From Megaustenia siamemsis (Eukaryota; Mollusca; Gastropoda; Stylommatophora; Ariophantidae), in NCBI GenBank assembly GCA_032433765.1, contig JAVIAB010000073.1, positions 60,609,552 through 60,673,551 on the forward strand: a DNA stretch of 64,000 bases, in the 5' to 3' direction. The notes under the pieces were generated by a model that worked only from the letters and a program-made list of their open reading frames with translations, was not told the origin of the DNA and searched no databases. The position numbers were made by a program, and so were the translations under genes. This document shows, in pieces, positions 57,388-64,000 of the stretch; positions within the stretch are counted from its first letter, which is position 1, and every line of letters begins with the position of its first letter.

Positions 57388-57500
57388 TACGTTGTTATAT
57401 TCTTGTAAGGTTCAACTAGCCAAATACGTTGTTATATTCTTGTAAGGTTCAACTAGCCAAATACATTGTTATATTCTTGTAAGGTTTAACTAGCCAAATA
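57388..57500. repeat. 37-bp minisatellite, middle segment
   Basis: Three units, same sequence as at 53036-53080. Confidence 0.9.
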
Positions 57501-57868
57501 AAAAAAAAAAAAGTAAAGTACCCCCCGTCACGCCAAGTGGCGTATAGGGAAATATGGTGTTAGTGACCACATTTTACAGACCTTCAGCACATGATTTTTG
57601 GGGTAATGTGGTCGGTATTACGCCCGTGCTGCTTTTACTTTCCCAGAAAAATCCGGTACCCATTTAAGGCTGGGTGAACCCGGAGCCGTCGGTTGGGATC
57701 GAACCCTACCCCTTGTCCGTAGTAGTCCAGTTCACTAACCACTGAGCTATCGCGGCTCCTACTAATTTTTAGGGAATTAGTAAAACCCAGGTGTCCTCGC
57801 CAGGATTACGAACCCCGGCTGTTGCCGTGGTAAGCCAACCGCCTATCGATTGCGCTAACCGGACACCC
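57501..57868 (-). mobile_element. Dimeric tRNA-derived SINE, full length
   Basis: Same dimer as 22593-22965, minus strand: both tRNA-like modules with paired ends, and the hairpin linker (TACTAATT/AATTAGTA). Perfect 13-bp TSD AACTAGCCAAATA at 57488-57500 and 57869-57881. The target is the 37-bp minisatellite, where this sequence recurs every unit, but the phase across the insertion is exactly that of a TSD. Confidence 0.9.
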
Positions 57869-58088
57869 AACTAGCCAAATACGTTGTTATATTCTTGTAA
57901 GGTTCAACTAGCCAAATACGTTGTTATATTCTTGTAAGGTTCAACTAGCCAAATACGTTGTTATATTCTTGTAAGGTTCAACTAGCCAAATACATTGTTA
58001 TATTCTTGTAAGGTCTAACTAGCCAAATACATTGTTATATTCTTGTAAGGTTTAACAAGCCAAATACGTTTTTATATTCTTGTAAGGT
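57869..58088. repeat. 37-bp minisatellite, right segment
   Basis: About six units; GTTCAACTAG, GTCTAACTAG and GTTTAACAAG variants. Ends against a short (CT)n run. Confidence 0.9.
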
Positions 58089-58439
58089 TTCTCTCTCTCT
58101 CTCTCTGCGTTCAGGACTCAATCAGAGTAAGGATTCCAGACTCTCATGTGAAGTCAGCTGTCAGGCTAAGTGTGTTGATCGCCCCCACAGACAGAACATC
58201 ACAATTAGAGTCTGTCAGATCCACTCTGACTGAACACCCGTTAATACGTTGCACTGTGTTCTGCGCCAGTGGCCCAGTGCATCCGATTTCAGCCAGCATT
58301 TTATTCGGGTTTGCTTTCCCTAGCCTTTGATTGTCCCCAATCTTCCTGCAAGGCAGCAGATGATCTTTTCTGTAGGGGATTCTGCCCTTAGATGGTAGGC
58401 CCTCCCAGGTTTACGAGCACCATCTGCCCGAGTCACTAG
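58089..58439. other. No gene recognised
   Basis: Short (CT)n run then 330 bp of unique, less AT-rich sequence with a 60-codon plus frame at 58148-58330. I cannot name it. Confidence 0.3.
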
Positions 58440-59160
58440 AGGTGACTAACACAGACATGCACACACAAAGATGTGAGATGTGACTAACACAGACATACAC
58501 ACACAAAGATGTGAGATGTGACTAACACAGACACGCACACACAAAGATATAAGGTGTGACTAATGCAGACATGCACACAGCGATACGAGGCAGGACTAAC
58601 ACTGACACACATCAAGATATATGACACATGACTAACATAAACATGCACATAAAGATATGAGATATAACTGGCATTGACATGCACACACAAAGATATGACA
58701 CATGCCTAACATAGACATGCACACAAAGATAAGAGATATGACTAACATAGATATGCACACACAAAGATATGAGATGGGACTAACATAGCCATGCACACAC
58801 AAGGATAATAGATGTGACAAACACAGACATGCACACACAAAGATATGAGACATGACTAACATAAACATGCACACAAAGATATGAGATATCACTAACCCAG
58901 ACATGCACACACAAAGATATGACATATGACTAACACTGGTACACACTAAGATATGAGATATGACTACACAGACACACATAAAGATATGAGACATGATTAA
59001 CACGGACACACCGAGATATGAGACATGACTAACATGACACACACCAAGATATGAGCCATGGCCAGCACACACAAGCTAAGATATGAGCCATGGCTAGGAC
59101 AGAAACACAGCAAGATATGAGCCATGGCTTCACTAAAAAACACCAAAAAATGAACCATGT
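58440..59160. repeat. 36-38 bp degenerate minisatellite
   Basis: About 19 diverged copies of GATATGAGACATGACTAACA plus CAGACATGCACACACAAA; the most decayed array in the window, hence probably old. The cysteine-free minus-strand frame (58632-59072) is an artefact. Confidence 0.85.
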
Positions 59161-59164
59161 CTAG

Positions 59165-59440
59165 CACAGAAACACATTAAAGTGTCCATATGCTTGGGCT
59201 TGTTGTAGTCGGCAGATTCTTCTGAACGTGGGAATCACAGGTTTCGTTAAACAGTTGTCCGGAGATTTGAGAGTGCAGTCTGACGCATAGAACGTTCTCT
59301 TGCATGTACAGATTCCCGATTGACTGTTGACAGGTGTCGTTGAAACAGTTGTCCGGACATTTGAGAGTACATATGATGTCACAGCCATCAGAACACATCT
59401 GTTCGCACTGTAGCCCAAAATTACCATCAACTAGCCAAAT
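59165..59440 (-). pseudogene. EGF-repeat (MEGF-like) protein fragment
   Basis: The minus strand reads GLQCEQMCSDGCDIICTLKC, PDNCFNDTCQQS, and in a shifted frame SGICTCKRTFYASDC, TLKSPDNC. The Cys spacing (C-x3-C-x3-C-x3-C-x3-C...) and G-x-C-x-C-x2-x-(F/Y)-x-x-x-x-C are those of EGF-like repeats of MEGF10/scavenger-receptor-type proteins, abundant in molluscs. A 94-bp internal duplication (ACAGTTGTCCGGA at 59251 and 59345) and a frame shift inside it indicate a broken copy. It lies within the 37-bp minisatellite region. Function is not inferable; a single captured exon is possible. Confidence 0.4.
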
Positions 59441-59500
59441 ACGTTGGTATATTCTTGTAAGGTTTAACTAGCCAAATACGTTGGTATATTCTTGTTAAAT
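59428..59500. repeat. 37-bp minisatellite, far-right remnant
   Basis: Two units with TACGTTGGTATATTCTTGT, directly after the EGF fragment. Confidence 0.85.
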
Positions 59501-60591
59501 TTAAATAAACTAAATATGTTATATCAATTTTTGTTCTGTTTAATGTACACGTCACATTGTATTCACAGATCAACAAACACACAGTGAAGACAAAGTCAAG
59601 ACACCTCACTAATGCAAGAAAACAAAACTACAACCAAGTCATGCACTCAACTAGGACCTTCTTATGTCCATGCTCACCATCCTTGTATGTCAACAAGAAA
59701 CAACTTGTTTGCACTCCGTCATGAGACTGTTTCTTATCCTCACTAAAATAGCTTTCACCTCTGGGAGCACGAAATAGTTCATCTTTAAGGTGATGTTTGT
59801 TTATCAACAGAAAACAGACTCATCCTGTACTTCGCAGATATCAAATATGTTTTGAAGATTTTTTTACAAATACGCTGAATGTGTTTTTTTTCTTACTGTA
59901 TTTTTAGAGATCATTTAGCATGTCTCATTGGTACGAAATTACAATTAACTTATATAAATTGTGTTTATAAATGAGATCACGTTACAGAGTTTATGTTTTA
60001 TTTATGTTTTTTCGCCTAAAATCTATATTTAGGTGTAGAACAAAATTATATTTTCATATGAGATCAATTTATCTTAGATATACCTAATTTATTATTTTAC
60101 AAACATTAATATTAGGTCAATATTTATTTCCTGGCGTGTTTATTCTCGGCTGCTTTTGAACATAAGACATTGAAAATGACTATTCTATTACGTTGCTCTA
60201 AGAACATGTCTTGAAGATATTTTTTAAATAACTTAAGAGCATGACTAAAAGCCAAACCGGTAATAATTGAAATGTATTGTTTCTAGGCTTCCGTCTCGTT
60301 TAGGAATCTGGGACACATCGTTCTGGTGTAGAGATTCATTGTACAAACGAGTTCACTTCAGCATGATTATAAATACTAACTGTACCCGGGTTATTTTATT
60401 AACTGGTCATAGAACTTGACGAATTTGTGAATATTCTACTAAATAATTGAATGAAGTATGTTCTCTTTGACAAAACATAAACAGACTCCAAAATGGTTAC
60501 TGATCTAACGTGATCAACTGGCAGTTTCTTTGTTGAAGTGACGTAACAAGTCATGTTTAACAAGGATTCAGTGACAAATGCAAGCTAGTCA
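59501..60591. other. Non-repetitive AT-rich stretch
   Basis: The longest stretch without tandem repeats. I see no gene. Being just upstream of the candidate host exon, it may hold its promoter, but no motif stands out. Confidence 0.3.
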
Positions 60592-60672
60592 GTTCTGATA
60601 TAGTCAAGTCAGTTCTGATATAAACAAGTCAGTTCTGATATAGACAAGTCAGTTCTGATATAGACAAGTCAT
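60592..60672. repeat. 20-bp tandem repeat, four copies
   Basis: AGTCAGTTCTGATATAGACA repeated about four times. Confidence 0.9.
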
Positions 60673-60863
60673 TTCAAGCTACAGTAATAGAAACTATCGG
60701 GTAAATTATTGTTTGTTTGAAAGTCACGTGTGCTCATACATTTACCGGTGCATAATACCGTATACATTTATGTTTACGATCATAAAAAAACGCCATCTTG
60801 AAGTTGAAACTCAAACTCAGTGACCGGGGTGGAGATCTCTGCTGCTCAACTCAAGCAATCACA

Positions 60864-61025
60864 ATGCGTGCAATGCCACGTCTGCTGTTGCTGCTCTTCT
60901 GCATGTCTGTCGTCACGATGATGTTCATTGCACGGTGTGGAATCAGTATGGACAGCCACGGCACCCACCAAGGTGGACTACCAGTGTCGCTACGAAACTC
61001 ACCTGGAGAGAAGGCGCTTAAAGAG
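60864..61025 (+). CDS. Candidate first coding exon of a type II membrane protein
   Basis: 54 codons ending in AAAGAG before GTATAT, a plausible splice donor in phase 0. The product starts MRAMPRLLLLLFCMSVVTMM and continues FIARCGIS: a short basic start then one hydrophobic segment (residues 6-22), followed by a polar, Gly/Ser/His-rich stem. This is the usual design of a signal anchor in Golgi enzymes such as glycosyl- or sulfotransferases, or a signal peptide of a secreted protein. The same frame is open from 60798, but the ATG at 60864 puts the hydrophobic segment at the N-terminus; M4 is an alternative. No catalytic domain is in view; further exons would lie to the right, but the rest of the window is mostly repeats. 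The only likely functional host coding sequence here. Confidence 0.4.
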
Positions 61026-61679
61026 GTATATCATTCTTGTTGTCGTCTCATTGTATATAGATGGTGTGAGCATTCAGTTGTTTTTGTTACTGCAAGTTCC
61101 AAGCTAAGAAACCTTAATCTACTCTGTACTGAAGACGTTTAACCACAGAAGTCCTTGAGCAGCTTTTGTAAGCCGCTAGTGACTGTAAACCTGCATCTAC
61201 GGTAGAGCCCTAATTACTACGCATCTTCAGCTGATGCAAACATTTAACAACCGTTCTACGTGTAGCTCATGTACACATACTAGCTTGTGTTAGGGGCTTA
61301 GTGGTCAACAAGTCACACATCTGGGCAAAGGTTCCACGCACGCACTTGGTGGTGAAAACGTTTCTCTTCGAGTCGGTTGTGTCCTCAAGTCATTATGCTC
61401 CCCTGGATCTGTATAGTGAGACCCGATTTATAGCCCTTTCGGATAGCGGCAGCAAACAGAAGGTCTCATGTTCCATGTGCGCACGTTAAATAATATTTTG
61501 CAGCTAAAACTTGAAAAGTGTGGACCAAAATGGCCGTTGACTAGGCAAAATTGTTAAACAATTAAAAGTCTATTCATGTCGTGGTATCGGGTGGTCAGGC
61601 ATATCAATCTCAACGTGACGCAATGCATCATACTCATTTAATAGATGCGCGTAGAAAAAGGAGAAAATACTACATTACT
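61026..61679. other. Possible intron; no other feature seen
   Basis: Unique sequence following the splice-donor-like GTATAT. A small frame at 61301-61489 is not recognisable. Confidence 0.3.
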
Positions 61680-62225
61680 TGAGCTGCTCTAGAGCTTTAA
61701 GCTAATCTAGAGCTTTAGATCTTGTACGGCTTTAGCTGCTGTAGACCTTTAGCAAATCTAAAGCTTTAGATACGATGTACACTTTTAGATAACACGTACC
61801 TTTAGCTGCTCTAGACCTTTAGATATTGTACATGTTTAACTGCTCTATACCTTTAGATATTGTACATGTTTAGCTGCTCTTTACCTTTAGTTACTGTACA
61901 TGTTTAGCTGCTCTTTACCTTTAGTTACTGTACATGTTTAGCTGCTCTATACCTTTAGATACTGTACATGTTTAGCTGCTCTATACCTTTAGATACTGTA
62001 CATGTTTAGCTGCTCTTTACCTTTAGATACTGTACATGTTTAGCTGCTCTATACCTTTAGTTACTGTACATGTTTAGCTGCTCTATACCTTTAGATACTG
62101 TACATGTTTAGCTGCTCTTTACCTTTAGTTACTGTACATGTTTAGCTGCTCTTTACCTTTAGATACTGTACAAGTGTAGCTGTTCTATACCTTTAGATAC
62201 TGTACATGTTTAGCTGCTCTATAGA
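61680..62225. repeat. 34-bp minisatellite
   Basis: About 13 good copies from 61800 of GCTGCTCTATACCTTTAGAT plus ACTGTACATGTTTA; 61680-61800 and 62226-62345 hold decayed units. Confidence 0.9.
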
Positions 62226-62345
62226 ATTAACTACTGTACATCTTTAATTACTGTGCGTGTACTCCCTCAACTATTGTACACAGGTAGCTACTGCAGAGCC
62301 CTAACTACTGTACACCTTTAGTTTTACACCTTTGGTTACTGTAGA

Positions 62346-62899
62346 CCTTTGTTAGCACTTAGTGACTTAACTTGTGAGCATGCAAGGAGGACGTTTCTCA
62401 GAATGTTATTTCCCAAACAAAATCAGCAACCATGGACTGCTCAAATGTGTAAAATGGCGGAGATACACGCACAGGCGCGCGCACACGCACACACATCAGG
62501 CATACACACGTACACACCACACACACAGACAGTGATAACAAAAGAGATGGAGCTGGATTGGTTAATTTCTCAGAAGAAATACAAGAACATTCTCCAGAGC
62601 TGCTCTACCCCAGGAGCATGCGCAAGAGAGCAAAACGAAGACAAAGCAATGACTAATAAGTGAAATTAAATGATAGTGAAATAAACCAATTGCCAAGAGA
62701 GCTGAGTACTTTGATACAACAGAGTTTAATTATCTCCATTGTGTGGAGACAAATATTAATACTTGAATATTATTATGGAGGGAACCTTCCGAGGCGATAG
62801 ATCAGCGAATTATTTCAGGGGATGAGGTTTGTTTACAACACTCGGAAAAAAATCACAAATAATCAACAAAGGAAATAAACAACTATATAGCTTTGTGAT
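62346..62899. other. No gene recognised
   Basis: Contains a short (CA)n run (about 62480-62530). A 104-codon plus frame (62349-62663) crosses it and has no family motif. Confidence 0.3.
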
Positions 62900-62911
62900 G
62901 GATAGCACAAT

Positions 62912-63167
62912 AAGTAAAAAGTGAAGAACCCTGTCACGCCAAGTGGTATATAGGGAATATGGTGTTAGTGACCATAATTTTACAGACCTTCGGCACACGA
63001 TTTTTGGGGTAATGTGGTCGGTATTACGCCCGTGCCGCTTTACTTTCCCAGAAAAAATCCGGTATCCATTTAAGGCTTGATAAACCCGGAAGCCGTCGAT
63101 CAGGATCGAACCCGACCTCTTGACCTTTGTAGTCCAGATCACTAACCACTATGCTGTCACGGCTCCC
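62912..63167 (-). mobile_element. tRNA-derived SINE, monomeric form
   Basis: Minus strand, from GGGAGCCGTGACAGCATAGT (A box decayed) through B box GGTTCGATCC-like and the body. TSD GGATAG(C/T)ACAAT (12 bp, one mismatch) at 62900-62911 and 63168-63179. Another monomer that starts at the same base as 5111-5374. Confidence 0.87.
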
Positions 63168-63349
63168 GGATAGTACAATCATTCTGTAATAAATCCTCTT
63201 TTGTTAACGCCGACTTTGGATTTAAAATTGACCAGATAAGTTTATTAAGAACGCGTGTTGTGATCCTGGCCATCTCTTGAAGCTGTACATTTATAATTGA
63301 ATCAGTTTAAAACTCTTCTATTACCAGACCCATCTGGCACAGAAAGGTA

Positions 63350-64000
63350 GAAGCAGACAGATAAACAGTGTGGATCAGACAGATGAATAGTGTGGAGCAG
63401 ACAGAGGAATAGTGTATAGCACACAGATGAATAGTGTGGAACAGACAGATGAAAAGTGTGGAGCAGATGAATAGTGTTCAGCCGACAGATGAATAGTGTA
63501 GAGCAGACAGATGAATAGTGTGGAGCAGACAGATGAATAGTGTGGAGCAGACAGGTGAATAGTGTGGAGCAGACAGATGAATAGTGTGGAGCAGACAGAT
63601 GAATAGTGTGGAGCAGACAGATGAATAGTGTGGAGCAGACAGGTGAATAGTGTGGAGCAGACAGATGAATAGTGTGGAGCAGACAGATGAATAGTGTGAA
63701 CAGACAGATGAATAGTGTGAACAGACAGATGAATAGTATGGAGCAGACAGGTGAATAGTGTGGAGCAGACAGATGACTAATGTGCAGCTGACAGATGAAT
63801 TGTGTGCATCAGACAGATGAATAGTGTGGAGCAGACAGGTGAATAGTGTGGAGCAGACAGGTGAATAGTGTGGAGCAGACAGATGAATAGTGTGGAGCAG
63901 ACAGATGAATAGTGTGGAGCAGACAGATGAATAGTGTGGAGCAGACAGGTGAATAGTGTGGAGCAGACAGATGAATAGTGTGGAACAGACAGATGAATAG
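63350..64000. repeat. 22-bp minisatellite, running off the window
   Basis: About 29 copies of AGATGAATAGTGTGGAGCAG plus AC, with AGGTGAATAG variants. The right end is not in the window. Confidence 0.93.

Noticed and set aside
62349..62663. 104-codon plus frame
   Set aside because: Crosses a (CA)n run; no motif, signal or splice evidence.

Overview
The window is animal nuclear DNA. It holds no operons or compact genes, but carries LINE and hAT transposase relics, tRNA-derived SINEs with target-site duplications (TSDs), a Penelope-like tandem array and more than twenty minisatellite/satellite arrays. I infer a lophotrochozoan, probably a gastropod mollusc; this rests on general resemblance, not a search. 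Almost nothing here is a normal host gene. Only one plausible host exon (60864-61025, start of a type II membrane protein) and one decayed EGF-repeat fragment (about 59165-59440, minus) are visible.

Layout. 1-2142: unknown DNA, then two related minisatellites (28 and 33 bp). 2510-9170: 3' ends of several LINE relics on both strands, one SINE and microsatellites. 9470-22480: one LINE reverse-transcriptase relic on the plus strand, split by an almost 9-kb palindromic mobile element (10156-19111, 6-bp TSD) and by two satellites (34 and 46 bp). 22593-22965: a complete dimeric SINE. 23525-26020: simple minisatellites. 26210-29100: another LINE relic, broken by microsatellites and a SINE. 30265-33610: two related arrays (45 and 43 bp). 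34290-44060: one hAT transposase relic on the minus strand, blown apart by a 47-bp satellite (5.4 kb) and a 52-bp satellite (2.2 kb). 45966-47877: a SINE with a LINE inserted in it. 48168-52990: four arrays, including 1.2 kb of trinucleotide repeat. 53081-57387: four 1.08-kb Penelope-like units inserted in a 37-bp minisatellite that also took in a dimeric SINE. 58440-64000: minisatellites, the EGF fragment, the candidate host exon and a last SINE.

Two observations stand out. First, the palindromic element has AG...CT termini, a 6-bp TSD, arms of 4.66 and 4.15 kb, a 139-bp inverted-repeat element at its centre with the same terminal motif, and one 405-aa four-zinc-finger gene per arm, read outward. 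Second, at least three satellites (46, 47 and 52 bp), and probably the 34-bp one, are amplified pieces of the coding sequence of the transposon relic around them. The flanking reading frame runs into and out of each array, so the window shows where satellites come from. All family assignments are from reading the translation and should be checked by search.
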